Positions 47,701-60,786 of a stretch of DNA of 64,000 bases are shown piece after piece (position 1 is the stretch's first letter; every line of letters begins with the position of its first letter). The notes under the pieces were generated by a model. The model did not search any database, was not told the DNA's origin, and saw only the letters and a list, made by a program, of their open reading frames with translations. Source of the DNA: Panaeolus papilionaceus (lineage: Eukaryota; Basidiomycota; Agaricomycetes; Agaricales); assembly GCA_015501605.1 (NCBI GenBank), contig JADNRZ010000013.1, positions 248,001 through 312,000 on the forward strand, given 5' to 3'. Position numbers and translations under genes: made by a program.

Positions 47701-50700
47701 CTCGTCTAACTTCTCACAAGAGCAGCGCGCATTAATCTACGACATCTTTGCAACTTACAAGGAGCTCAAACGCCAGAAAGATGATTACGATATTTCAGAT
47801 AGGTAGATATTCTTATCATATCGCAAGCTTCAGATACTCATAATGTCCGCAGGTCGCGAACAATCATTGCAGCCATGAGACACGCGGCTTTGACTATCAA
47901 GAAAATTGAATACTTGTATGCTCATAATTTTTGTAGGAGGAAAAACGCACTGACATATGGAAAACTGCCAGATATGTGGATGAAACCCAGGACAACCTGC
48001 TCATAGATGCTCTAGGTATGTCATTGCTTACTTCTTTATCGATCATTTCAAAAGCAAACTGACAATACTTCGAAGTCTTGCGTTCTATTTGCAGGAACCC
48101 AGACGGCCTATTCTGGGCAGGCGACACTGCTCAGACCATCTCTGCGGGAAGTACATTCCGGTTTGATGACCTCAAGGCATTCATGTATCGCGTTGAGGTA
48201 AGTTTCGGATTCAACAGGATAAAAATGCCCCACTCATAAAGGACCGCTTGCTTACTTAGGAGGAGCGTCTCAGTCGTTTGGCCAAGCAAAAGGCAGAGAA
48301 GCAGTTGTCCAAGGTCTCGCCCCATGTCTTCCAGTTGGCCACCAACTTTAGATCACATGCTGGCATCGTCGATTGTGCCCATGTCGTGGTTGAACTGATC
48401 AAGAAGTTCTTCCCGCATACAATTGATATGCTCAAGAGAGAACGTGGTGTTGTCGAAGGCGCGAAGCCCATGTTCTGTAATGGCTTTGATGCTGACCAGT
48501 TCAAAGAGGGGGTACGTCGATCTCGATGCCTTTGTCACACCATTTTCTTAACATAGACAATTTTAGGGAAGCTTTTCCAGCGCCATGATCAGGTAGGTTT
48601 TATTAGTATATATTTTTTCTTACACGTAGCTAATAAGCAATCAAAAATTAAAGCGCAGAAAGGATTGAGTTAGGGGCACACCAATGTAAGTTTACATATC
48701 TACGACTGTTGAATTACCCGTAAACTTTATATAAAGGTATTCTTGTTCGGGACGAAGAAGCTAGACGGCGATTTGTAGAGCAAGTAGGCGACATTGGGCT
48801 GGTCGTGTAAGTTTTTTGGTCTCAAGGTTTATGTTCACTTCTAAAAGGAATCACCACAGAACCCTTTACGATAGCAAGGGCTTGGAATTTAACGATGTTG
48901 TGTTGTTGAATTTTTTTGAAGACTCGATCCTGACTCAAGATCAATGGCGTGTCGTGTTAAGCGACGTTTCTGGAGTTTACGCCCCAAAATTCGACCTTGT
49001 AAAACACTCGGCGATATGCTTGGAGGTAAAGTAAAGTTGTCGTGGTCTCAGATATATTGATTCTTAACGATTTGCAGCTCAAATCCCTTTATGTGGCTAT
49101 TACTAGAGCAAGAAATAACTTGCGAATTATTGACTCTTCGGATAAAAGTGAACCTATGAAGGTATGTGGGGACTATCAGTCTCCTGATATGCCGTTTCTA
49201 ATTCGTTTTCATAATCAAGATTTTATGGGAGAAGCTCGGATGCATTACAGAGGTTAGCTTCCACGAAGCCTTTAGCAACTTTGCTGTCCAATCGAGTGCG
49301 GAAGACTGGAACCAAAGGGCGAAGGAATTCTTTGACCAAGAAAAGTATGCCCTGGCAAGAGATTCATATCTTCGTGGTCGGAATCATCGACATGCAGCCG
49401 TCGCAGACGCCTTTTACGAACGGGAACGTGCTCAAAGGACACCCGACCAAGCAGGCCGGAATAAAACCAGCCAACGTGCGGAGAACTTTACTAGGGCTGC
49501 CGAGGCTTTTGTTCGATGCGCAGAGGAGGCGGAAGGTGCATCTGCTCGAAAGACCTATCATCATCTGAGTGGGGAGTGCTTTGAGGAAGCTCGTTTGTTG
49601 ATGAGAGCAGTGGAACACTATCGTCTTGCTGAGGACTTCACTCGAGCGGCAGTTTTGCTTCGCAAGCTTGGTTCCTTTGATGAGGTCAAAGAACTCTTGC
49701 TGAAGCATGAAGCGGCCATTGATACCGAGATTTTCGCAACTCTCAAAGATGTGGTCCGCCTCTACTATGTTTCCTCGAGGCAGTATAGGTACGAAATTCT
49801 TTGTTCTGTGGCGCCTCAGTGCTCGTGCTTACATTCTATTTCCAGCAAAGCACACGAGCTATTCGACAATCCAGAAGAAGAAATAGAGTATCTTGAAGAT
49901 CGTAACCTCGACTTGGCTCAAGCCGACCTCTTGGTTAGCCTCGGAAGGATCACAGAAGCGGCGGACGTGCATCTCGCTGACGGTCGCTTCGAAGATGCCA
50001 TCTCTCTACTTATCAGCGACCCGTCTCAAGAAAGGTTGTTTTATATCAAAGCATCCAACGCTGTGCTTCAAGGCTTGATGACATACATCACATTTGGGTC
50101 CGATCCACGCAGCAGCGAGAATGCGGACAGGCTCCTTTCGCTATCAAGAAAGATCCCAATTGATGTTTGGGCTGCGGAAGAATCAAATTTCCAAGAGGTA
50201 TGTTTCTCAAATACTTTTTTGGGCATGGATCTCACATATGCTAGATTATGATGTATCGATTCCTGTATAGCAGTGACCTCGAGAAACTTTACGGTCTCGC
50301 CAAAACCTTTTTGGCCTGCAAAAACTCGTCGGCTGCACTTCTCGTCCTGGATTACATCTTTACAAACACATCCCTCGCGACAGAATTGGATAAAGTTGAT
50401 AGAGCAGCTCAAGCCTTAGCCCACTTCAGCAGCTACATCGAGCTCCTCCGCGATGCAGCGTTTTTTGGTGATCCGTGCAAGGAGAAAAACCAGAGGTTCT
50501 TTGGCGTGATCCAGCAAGATGCTGATTCATTCTCTTTCCGGCCCAAGACGCTCTTTGCAGCTTCTCAAGCACCAAGAGCTGAGCCACTGCTATCTTCACA
50601 TGTCAGCGAGGGCGTCAAGAAGTTCAGCAAAGCTGAGATTACTTCTTTGTTCCGGCAATGTCTTCAGGATCGTCTTAGACAACGAGTCGCGGAGGAAAAT

Positions 50701-53173
50701 AGGCTCTGTCGTCTCGCCCCTGCCTTTAATCCATGCCTTCGACATATTACCCTCAAGGACTGCAAATATCCGAGTAGATGTCAACAACCCCACATTGCGA
50801 CGACCAAAGCCTGGTTCCTGGACTGGATCAGGATACATTTGCTCCAAATCATGATCTATGGATCCGTCAGCCGACTTGAACATCAGTACGAACTACAAAA
50901 GGAGCAATTGTAAGTACATTATACTTTGCCATTGTTACCTAACTAATTTCTGGTTTACGATCCAGCTTTTGGCTAAAGAAATTCTTCGAGGCGGCGAACC
51001 CACCTGATCACACCTTGGGTTCGATTTCTCATCTAAGTGTCGCATTCTACGAAGAAATGCGCGCCCCATTAACCGCTGTTAGGGGTTGGATCAGAGAAAT
51101 AACGGTCTCTTGGGATGCTCATCCAGCGTTTAGGTTCTTGACAATGGCCATGTTAACATCCGACTTGGCCTTCACCTTCGATAGACGGGAAGCTTCCCGA
51201 TATATGTTTCGCGCTCGTTTCATTCAGCCAGGTGTTTTCCCAGTGGATTTTATCAGAGGTGTGGAGGGGAACTCTCTTCTAGAGATGCTTGTAGCGCTTC
51301 AAGGTGTTCATCCGGACAGCCTTAGACTCGGGGCCTCTTTCATCGAGTCTGTTTGCTCTTTTCTTTCACCGATGCATACACCACTCACTGTTCTTCGATA
51401 TAGGCATATTATGAAACATCCACTCAAAGTCGATATCGGGGTTTTTTGCGTTTTCATAGAAAGAATTTGCGGGCAGTATAGCGCTCTGTACAGATATCGT
51501 CGGCACGGCGGATCCTTCCATAACATAATGCTGCCACACAGCTGGCTCAGAAGGTTCATCAACGAATTTGATGCATTGGACGCAACGAATAAAAATTGCC
51601 CACCTCCGTTCTTTGTACTAGAGGCTCTGGAGTCGTTGATACGAATCCTTCATTTTGACATCACCGATTCAAGTACAATCTCCCCTGTTTATATTTTGGA
51701 CGAGCGCTTATACTTTCATGTATACAGACCTTCTAATTGTCCAAGGCGATAGGTCTACTAATATTCCTTACCACCTCCGCGCGACCTACATCTCGAGAAT
51801 GTAAGCCCAAGCAGTCTCATCAAACGCGTCACTTGTGCTAACATCTATGGGTATCATAGATGCAGAGTTCTTGGTTTGCGTGAGTAATGTGTCCAGCCAT
51901 AGCTGGGTTCAAGTGTGACTGACAAGCATGAAGTTGCATACAACATCCAGGTCGATGCTTTCCGAGACCAGATTCAGCAAATATTCAAACGACTTTTAGC
52001 TAAAGGAAGCTTAGTGACCTTTCCATGGCCCTATCGCTAGTGCGTATATCAATCAAACACCATTTCATGATCCAAATTCTAACCTTGGCAAATAAAAGCT
52101 ATCTTGCTATTCAGAGTCATGCTGATCTGGTCAGAATTGTTCGGGGCTCGTTGCATAACTCGCCTTTCGATAAGATGTTGGAACTCAGGGATGCATCCAG
52201 ACCCCCTGGTCCATCACTCAGAGGTGTCCGCGTTCTGCGGTATCGCACATACGATGATCTCGCCGCGTTCTTCGCAAAGTCTGGTTCTTCTGCATCATTG
52301 GACGAAGCTGAGGAACTCGAAGCAGAGGCAACAGTTGTCACAGAACCCGAGCAGCAAGATATGGCTACCCAAGAAGCGGACGACGATTCGGACGAAGAGC
52401 AAGGTTTGCCAGACGATGGAGGAGATGGGAAGGGGCACGCAGCCCAACTTGACCAAGGTAATCAAGATGTTGACGTCAAGCTCGCAGAAGAACTCTATGT
52501 CGAACACTCTGCCGAGGAAAATACGAAAGCCAGCATCATACAGAAGGCCTTCCGACGCGTCCGCGAATTGAAGGAGCTACAGAGTTCGCCCGGTTTGGAT
52601 GGACGATCATATAGGTTGTTCATGACATGTCAAGAAACGCTGAAGGAACACAAGATGCAGAAGATCAGGGATACTTTCCAGTACCGCCTGAGATACCTTG
52701 GTGCACTCCCGCTGTTGCTTGCCTGCATCGATACTATTTACGACCAGCTCCATGCTGCTAAGAACGAGGTCAAGCAGCAGCTTAACCCTAGACGACGAGT
52801 AAACCATGAGATGCTCGATGAGCTGTCTGAAAGGTTGACAAAGCTCAAGTAAGGACCTTGGTCCATTTTGGATGGATATTCTACTAATGTGACCTCGTCC
52901 AGCGCGAATGTGAAGACGATAACAAAACTCAAAAGAGACTTCGGGGTAAACAACCCTCTCCACCAGCGTGCCGATATTGAGGAATTGCGGAGCAACGTCC
53001 AGCAAGTACAGGATGCGTTCGGAAATCGCAAGTTCTCCACCGAACTTTCGGAAGACGTGAAAGAGAGCCTGGAATTTGTGTATCGAATCGTCTTCAAGAA
53101 ACCCTCCAAGCCCACTGAAAAGATGCCTAAGAAGCCGATCTTGAATACAGACAACGAAGACAATTACTTATAA
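44708..53173 (+). CDS. TRANK1-like superfamily 1 (UvrD/Rep) helicase, copy 3 (divergent paralog)
   Basis: The older paralog keeps the same architecture and intron positions as copies 1 and 2 but is clearly diverged in protein and nucleotide sequence. The start at 44708 reads MLLPSKAANHHSPFDLLSLV and follows a TATA box closely. Walker A GRSGTG-KTTT is split by an intron as in the other copies. Motif II reads YVDETQDN instead of YVDEAQDN. Others are GDTAQTI, LATNFRSHAG, LYDSKGLEFNDV and LYVAITRARNNLR. The zinc-finger signature is at 50734-50793 (C-x8-C-x5-C-x3-H), and the IQ-like helix IIQKAFRRVREL is near 52535. An acidic linker (DDDSDEEQGLPDDGG) precedes the IQ-like helix. The last residues are DNEDNYL at 53173. 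Splice phase is open throughout, including the junction near 52037 where TA joins C to make tyrosine. Confidence 0.75.
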
Positions 53174-53546
53174 AATTGGGGAGCAAGGCGGTGTAGAGTG
53201 TTGGCCAGTGAACAGAGGGCATCAATGCAGGGTAGCTGTCCGCGCCGGATGGCGCTGTACTGAATAATATTACTATAGAATTTAGTTGTCGATCCTTGAA
53301 TAATGTACTCTTCTTGGATTTAACGACTTGACAGAGAGCTGAAAGTAAGTTGCAAAGAATTTGGAGTGAAGGTTGAGGTGAGGAGGGCATCGTTAATCGG
53401 TCGCTGACAAATGGTGGACAAGCTTAACCAAACATCATCAGGGCCATTGGTTGCAGGGATTGAATCGAAGCGTCACGAACTCGCTCGACAGCACTAGTAT
53501 CGTCCACATCTTCTTCACACTGTCGGAGGCAACCACCACCACCACT
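53174..53546. promoter_or_regulatory. Spacer between helicase copy 3 and VPS35
   Basis: This 373-base region holds the 3' end of copy 3 and the promoter of VPS35, both on the + strand. A CCACCACCACCAC stretch lies just before the VPS35 start. No gene is seen. Confidence 0.35.
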
Positions 53547-56500
53547 ATGGCGCTACCTGCCGGGGAAGAAGGAAAGCTCCTGAGCGAGGCCTTGAGCACC
53601 GTCAAAATCCAAGTTCAACAGATGAAGCGCCATCTGGTTAGTATTGGCTCACGGCGGCTATGTGGTTGCTTACGATGTATTTACTAACAAGTTGTAACAG
53701 GAATTGGATCAGCTTATGGATGCCCTTAAGAGCGCCAGCTTGATGTTGGCGGAACTAAGGACGTCATCATTATCTCCAAAGCAGTATTACGAGTTGTGTG
53801 AGTCCAATGCGATACCGAGTATGGGGCTTGCCTGCTAAGTTATATCCACAGATATGGCTGTATTCGACGCGCTACGACACCTCTCTAATTATCTGTATGA
53901 GGCCCATACACAGTCGAGACATCATCTTGCGGACCTATATGAACTGGTGCAATACGCAGGCAACATTATTCCGCGGTTGTACCTAATGATTACAGTTGGC
54001 TCGGTATACATGTCGATACCCGATGCCCCAGTCAAGGAAATTATGAAGGACATGATGGAGATGTCTCGTGGAGTGTTAAACCCTGTTCGTGGATTGTTTC
54101 TACGACACTACCTAAGCGGACAGACGAGGGATCATCTACCAGTTGCTTTGGATGCTGGGTACGTGTCCATTCAGCGGAGGCCAACTGCGGATATCTCACA
54201 TTCCCCCCCATAGGCCAGCTGGAAGCTTACAAGACTCAATTACGTTTGTTCTTACTAACTTTATCGAGATGAACAAGTTGTGGGTACGTTTGCAGCATCA
54301 AGGTCACTCTAGAGACAGGGAGAAACGGGAGATGGAGAGACGGGAGTTGCGGATTTTGGTTGGGACAAACTTGGTTAGATTAAGTCAATTGGACGGTGTT
54401 GACTTGGAGATGTATCAAAGGACAATCTTGCCTAGTATCCTGGAGCAAGTCGTCAACTGTAAAGACGTCATCGCACAGGAGTACTTGATGGAGGTGGTCA
54501 TTCAGGTGCGGATAGTGCGATACATGGACGAAAATTCGCCTCTAATTATCATTGCTTCCAGGTCTTTACGGACGAGTTCCATCTTCACACTCTTGGTCCG
54601 TTCCTTTCTGCCACCGCACAGCTTCACCCAAAAGTAAATATCAAACAAATTGTCATCTCGCTTATCGACCGCTTGGCTTCGTACGCGGCTCGTGAGGCAG
54701 AAAGCGAGGACCCAGAGGAGACAAAGAAACAGGAAGAAGCTGCTGCGAAACGACTTGCTGAAAAGGTCAAGCAACAAAAGGCTCGCGCCAGAGAAAACGG
54801 CTTCCATCGCGTCTCTTCCCCCTCATCACCCACTGTAGATAGCTCAGATGTCTGGACCACACCTACAACACCTACAACTGCCTCCAGCATCTCAGAATCC
54901 GAGCAATCACCCGTTGCTGAAGGCGCTGATGAGGCCTCACCAGAGACGTTGGCTAAGGGCAAGGAGAAGGAAGGGACACCCGTTAGGAAATTCCGAGGAG
55001 TGCCTGAGGACGTTCAACTCTTTGAAGTCTTTTGGAAGCAGGTGGTGGAACTCATCAAGGTAGGCTTCGTTCGGTCTTGCCTTTCTGCTGTTTATGAACT
55101 ATGTCGCAGGCTCGCCCAGATCTGTCTATCCAGGACATCACGGCCCTTTTCGTGTCACTTACAAATCTGTCGCTCAGCTGTTACCCTGATCGACTTGAAT
55201 ATGTTGATCAAGTACTTGGGTTTGCCGCTGATAAAATCCAAGAATTTACAGATAGGTGAGTAGTACGCCTTTTCCTGGTGCTGAGTCTTATTTCTTTGAA
55301 CCCAGTCCCGATCTCCATGCCCAGCAAACCACCTCCAATCTCGCTGCGCTTCTCGTCGCTCCCATCAATTCCTATCAATCCGTACTCACACTACTTGCCA
55401 TTCCCAATTACGTCCCCCTACTGACCAGACAACTTTTCTCAACACGTCGCTCCATCGCCCACTCCATCATTTCCTCAGTTCTTAAGAATGAAACTATTAT
55501 CGAGGCTCCTGAAGATGTTGACGGTGTTTTGGAACTTTGTCATGTTTTGATCAAGGATCAATCAGATTCAGGAGCAGCACCTGCACCCAACGGCCAACAG
55601 ATGGCTCGGGATATCAGACGGCAAGGTCCTTATTTCATGGAACGAGAAGAAATGGCCGAGGAACAAGGATGGGTAGCAAGGATGGTTCATCTCTTCCGCT
55701 CTGATGACCTAAATATCCAGTTCGAGGTTGGTCATGTTGCTGCTGTGTAATTTTTGTTGTCTGACTAGCTGTTTAGCTTCTCCAAATTGCTCGGAGACAC
55801 TTCGATTTGGGTGGAGAAAGGATGAGGTTCACCTTCCCCGCCTTGATCACATCCTCGATAAAGCTGTGTCGTAGATATAAGCTGCGAGAAGAATCGGTAA
55901 GTTATTGGTTTAATTCCATTCGCCTAATTGGCTTATGTTATGCCGCAGGAGTCAGAATGGCAATCTAGAGTATCAAACATCCTGAAATTTGTCCGCCAAC
56001 TCACCTCCATACTTGCTACTTCTGTGGAAGCCCCGAGCATTGCCCTCCGTCTCTTCCTTCTTTCGGCACAGATTGCAGATGAATGTGAATTTGAGGACTT
56101 AGCATACGACTTTTATGTCCAGGCTTTCACGGTGTACGAGGATAGCATTTCAGAGTCACGGGCACAGCTGCAAGCTATCACCCTCATTATCGGGACCCTT
56201 GCTGGAGCCAAGGTCTTTAATGTGGACAATTATGATACCCTCATTACGAAGGCCGCTCTGCACGGCGCCAAACTCTTGAAAAAGAGTCATCAGGCTACCG
56301 CTGTGGGTCTAGCCAGTCACTTGTGGTGGCAGGAACCACCTGCCCCCTCCGAAGACGAGCCCGAGGCGGAGAAGACTGTGACGGAGAAGCCAGCAGCAAA
56401 GGAGGAAGGAGAAGCAACAGTGAAATCGGTATGATTTACGATCAATATGAATTGACTCTAGACCTCTAATCCTCCCCCAGTACCCCCATCAGGATAGCAA

Positions 56501-56959
56501 GCGAGTCCTGGAATGCCTCCAGAAGTCTCTGCGCATTGCTAATTCGGCGATCGAGGAGATTGTGACCGTCCAACTCTACTGCGATACCCTTGACCAATAT
56601 ATCTTCTATCTTGACCGAGGTGCACCAGCTGTAAGCTCCATAGTTCACCGATTGTGTTTTGAGTGCTTGCTAAGAAGATAATTTAGGTTGCACCCAAGTT
56701 TGTCAACAGCCTGGTAGAGCTCATCACATCCAGTATTGACAACATTTCCTCTCCGGACGTCCATCCTTCCCAACGTGCACCACCTGGGCTCATTGAAGGT
56801 GTTCAGACACCAGAGATGATTACGAAACACTTCAAGAACACCCTCGTGTATATCCAGAAACGGAAGTACGCTGCTTCCGAGGGTGCCAGCGGCGTTGACT
56901 CGAGGTGGGAAGAAGTTGATGTTGTCGGGGCCCTGCTTAAGATGGGCATTGGGAGATGA
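53547..56959 (+). CDS. VPS35: Retromer subunit Vps35
   Basis: Vps35 is the alpha-solenoid core of the retromer that returns cargo from endosomes to the Golgi. The start [20 protein letters not shown] lies at 53547. The N-terminal Vps26-binding region includes the hallmark [13 protein letters not shown] (PRLYLM motif) after [15 protein letters not shown], and then [27 protein letters not shown]. Helical repeats follow, with a low-complexity insert around 54790-54990 rich in S, T and P. The C-terminal solenoid that binds Vps29 includes [19 protein letters not shown] and the [19 protein letters not shown] segment. It ends [12 protein letters not shown] at 56959. About ten short introns are present. 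Confidence 0.92.
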
Positions 56960-57626
56960 ACGTAGCGTCATCTCTGTGCGTATATTTGCATGCAAGGTGT
57001 ACCTCTCTCACGTCATAGTGGTGTTGTTTGTTGTATAATAATTCTTTCGTCCTCCCTATCCCTCAGGGAACACATTATTTGGATTCCTTCCTTTTTTATT
57101 TCTCTTTTATTTTCCGACTCGAGGATGCGGATTAATATGATGACTTGATCGTATTCATTACACCTGCTTCCTCTCGCATTTATGCACTGCTCTACTGCCA
57201 GATTGCCAGAATCTTACATGCGTTTGTCTCTATAAGCCCTTGAGGCTTATGCTTTACACGACGTTCAAAAAGCTGGAATAGCTCAGGGTCTGGAACGCTT
57301 GCCCATCGCAGCCCGCTGCCGGAGAACCTTGACCTGATGCTTCTGATCAGAACGATGCCTGCGTAATTCTTCCCTTGATCCAACCTCAACACTTCGGACA
57401 AGTTTCTGAGCGGTGTCAACTGCTCCGGTCTTCTGTGGATGTCTATACCTGTGGTATGTATAATTGAAACCTTCCCTCACTTTCTGTAAGTACTATTTTT
57501 AAAAGGATCGAGCGGCACTTCATCGTCGCCGGCCCTTGACCCCGCACTTTACAGAGGAGAACAAGGGTTACATATAAAAACGGGAAGAACAAATTTCTCT
57601 CTACAGTTGCATCCTGTTGGTCCTCG
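56960..57626. other. Intergenic region (667 bases) with a doubtful minus-strand frame
   Basis: This lies between VPS35 and the MFS transporter, both on the + strand. Two overlapping minus-strand frames between 57192 and 57480 have up to 75 codons. The longer one contains LRNLSEVLRLDQGKNYAGIV, but neither has a known domain. They could be parts of a small unknown gene, but no start, splice or homology supports it. Confidence 0.35.
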
Positions 57627-59658
57627 ATGCTCCAATCCTCCGCGACGAGTCCAAGCCAGACTACTGTTGCTTCGAACGATTCTGAAAAGGGTGAACGTAC
57701 CCCAACCAATGAATTCCCTGAAGGCGGAGTGCAAGGATGGTGTACTGTCGTCGGCGCGTGAGTGTATGCGTTTTCAAATGGCCTTAAACTCCTCACCCAC
57801 CTCGTTTTTCTAGCATGATTTTTCAGTTCTGCAGTTTTGGGTAATCTTCATCGATATCTATGCGGATGTTCAACAATTGACCCATCAGGACCTTGTTTCT
57901 TTTCAGCTATACGAACGCATATGCAGTTTATCAAGGTTGTTTACGTGCCTCACGATCTCCTGGTGATGGTACATAGCTAACTTTATCCAGACTATTACGC
58001 ACGAATATACATACATGATGCGTCTCCGTCGGCAATCGCGTGCGTCTAACCTACAACCTAACACATCCCCTGATAGCAGATTTACCAATCCAATTTGCAT
58101 TCGATAGGTGGATAGGCAGTACGAATGGCTTTGTAGTCGTTGCCAGCGGTGTCCTCGTTGGGATGCTCTACGACAGAGGCTACTTGTGAGTTCTTTCAGC
58201 TCAACCGAGCCCCAACACGCGGAGGTTGAAATCTATTGCGCACAGTTACCACCTGCTTTACGGTGGCTCATTTTTGATATCATTCTGCCTTTTCATGCTC
58301 TCGATTACGCAGTCGGATCATTTTTACCAGGTATGCCAACTATCGTCCATGTATGCGCCCTTTTCGATTCTTATCGTGCCAAACAGGTCTTTCTGGTGCA
58401 AGGAATAGGCCTGGGGATTGGGGCAGGGCTGACATACGTGCCAAGCGTCGCCGTTGTATCACATTATTTCCAAAAGAAGCGCCCACTCGCTATGATGCTC
58501 GTTGTGGCCGGGTCGTCTATCGGTGCAATCGTGCACCCGATTATGTTAAATAACCTTTTGGCTAGGTTTTCATTCCGGCAAGCTGTAGGAATCAGCGCAG
58601 GAATGATCACTCTTCTCTTGGTTCTTGCCTGTTCCCTCACTCGGCCACGATTGCCATCTCCAAAGGTGAAAGCGGCTCTTTTCCCGTCGATCCGGAGGTT
58701 TTATAATGAACCTGCTTATGCTCTTCTGTCGATAGGGTGAGCCAATCCTTACAACTCGGAAGTAGACATGTTAACATTTTCTTAGAGGGTTTTTGTTCAT
58801 GCTGGGCTTCTACTTCCCTCTGTTTTATTTCCAGCTCGATGTCATAAAGCACGGATTGGACCCACACTTTGCCGTATATGCTGTAAGTGTGCTAGCCTTT
58901 CGGAACAGAATCAACTCTCATTTGAGCTGGGTTTACTCTCAGATCGTGATCCTGAACGGATCGGGCTTCATAGGTCGCATAATCCCTGGCCTTTTTGCCA
59001 ATTCTCTGGGTGTGCTCAACATGGTCGTCGCTTCTGCGGTTGGGTGCACCATCTTCATATTCATGATGATGACCCTCAAGACAACCGCCTCCGCGATTAT
59101 CCTCGCCATGATGTATGGCTTTTTCTCCGGAGCATGTGGGTTTTTCGATGCGATTTGACTGGGCGATTACCAGCACTGAGACTCTTTTTTTGGTAGTCAT
59201 CACATTGCAAGTGCCGTTGATAGCGCTTATGACAACAGACTTATCGGAGATTGGGTATGCCTTACGTGAATGCTCAATCTTTCTCTATTAACTTCTTTAC
59301 AGACTCCGGATCGGCGTGTGTTACGCAGTATCATGTGCGCTTGTGCCCTGTTTATAACTGACCATGAGCTTTCTTATATTGACCTCTCCTTATCCATAAG
59401 CTTTTGGGACACTAACTGGTATAGATATTCAAAATATCTCTTGGATATCTCTTTGATCCGCGTACTCTAGGACCACCGATTCACGGTGCTTTGCTGACCA
59501 ACGACTTCTTGTGGTGGCGTCCTGTGGTGTTCAGCGGGGCAAGTCCGTTGCGTTCTGAAGTTATTTGCCTGTCTAACCGTAATGTATAGGTCTTGACATC
59601 CATGGGAACCGTGTGCTTCGCATTCTTAATCCCTCTCCTAAAAAAGAGCTCTCACTGA
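57627..59658 (+). CDS. MFS transporter, monocarboxylate porter type
   Basis: This major facilitator resembles the fungal monocarboxylate (MCT/Mch) porters. The start MLQSSATSPSQTTVASNDSE leads to the typical FPEGGVQGWCTVVGA entry into helix 1. Then come IFQFCSFG, YTNAYAVYQ-DYYARIY, WIGSTNGFVVVASGVLVGML, the helix YVPSVAVVSHYFQKKRPLAM (family motif after helix 4), SSFGTLTGPPIHGALL near the C-terminus, and a final helix ending LLKKSSH at 59658. Many introns of 45-60 bases cut it. One, 59540-59589, begins GCAAGT instead of GT and restores the frame exactly, so it is a GC-AG intron. Substrate cannot be told; monocarboxylates, riboflavin or other solutes are known in the family. Confidence 0.85.
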
Positions 59659-60786
59659 GCTATAAACCAACCTCGAACTTATCAATGCACGCAGCATAGT
59701 TTTACAGTACGCGCAGCTTAAATAAACATTACAAATAATGTATTAATTACGATAGTGGTGAATAATGATAGTTCTAGTGACTTTTTATATGCATCAGCAG
59801 AATAGAGACAAGACTTTTTCAAAAAACCGAAAGCTAGAACATCTGGAGCAACGAGAAAGAGCAGGGATTCATGGATTCAAGGGGCGATATAGACTAGTTT
59901 GTTATGGTCTACGGTGTAGGTCTGTGGGCCAGTGTTAATGTGACCATAGTAGGTCTCCCCCGTACGTTCATGACGCCACCCAGGGTCCAACTTCCCAAGC
60001 GCCCACGGCTTGTGGGTCTACGACCGATATAAGTCGCACAAGTAACTCTGACAAGAAAGGATCCGGCGGTCAACCTCGTCGCATTGGCACTCCTCTCTGA
60101 CACTGGGGTATACATCCCTGAGACTCTTGCAGATGTCATTCAAAGTATATTCAAACCAGGACGACTCCTAATACGAGTGACAATCAACGTTCAGGAATGG
60201 CATGGAGTCGTTCTAGCTTTGACGTACTCCTATCTGGAAATGTCTACCAGTTTCGATTGGTTTATATTCAATCCTCGACAGTTTGTCGCCACAAGCTTCG
60301 AGGTTTTTTATTGCCTGTCACACCATGAGTAATTTGTCGACGAAGAAGTCGATCTAACCTTGCGTACTCACGGTATCACGGCATTCATTGACTATACTAT
60401 AGCCACCTGCGAAGGCATGAAACTTTATTATCAAATCACCGATTTCGAATAAAGCTGTATCCAATCATGCAGAAAACGCATTGTTAAAGTTGACGGTTTC
60501 GAGCTCATGATGAGCACCTGGAACCACTTCAACCGCTCTATAGTAATACACCCTTGACCTAAATATTGGAGGCTCTAAGTACAAAATATACATACTCTAA
60601 AACGTTTCAGCACCCACCCGCAACCCGAATGGAAAGCTGGGAGCCCGCCCAGCGTTATATGATATATCAGCCCGTTACGATCCGTACATTTAATATTTTG
60701 ACGCCGACTCTTCAACTTGAACCAGACCATTGAGGGACTGCATGGTGTTATGACCATTGTCGTGGCCAGACTACAGAAGGTTACAA
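59659..60786. other. Convergent intergenic region (1.13 kb) with a possible minus-strand gene remnant
   Basis: This lies between the ends of the two MFS genes. On the minus strand, from about 60015 to 59875, a frame of about 45 codons follows a TAG that could be a splice acceptor. It contains HKPWALGKLDPGWRHERTG and ends with a stop. No plausible upstream exon could be joined. On the + strand a frame at 60084-60332 has no recognised domain. I cannot decide between an unrecognised gene, a decayed one or chance. Confidence 0.3.

Noticed and set aside
57192..57480. Two overlapping minus-strand frames after VPS35 as a small gene
   Set aside because: There is no recognised domain, no clear start or splice pattern, and no support beyond frame length.
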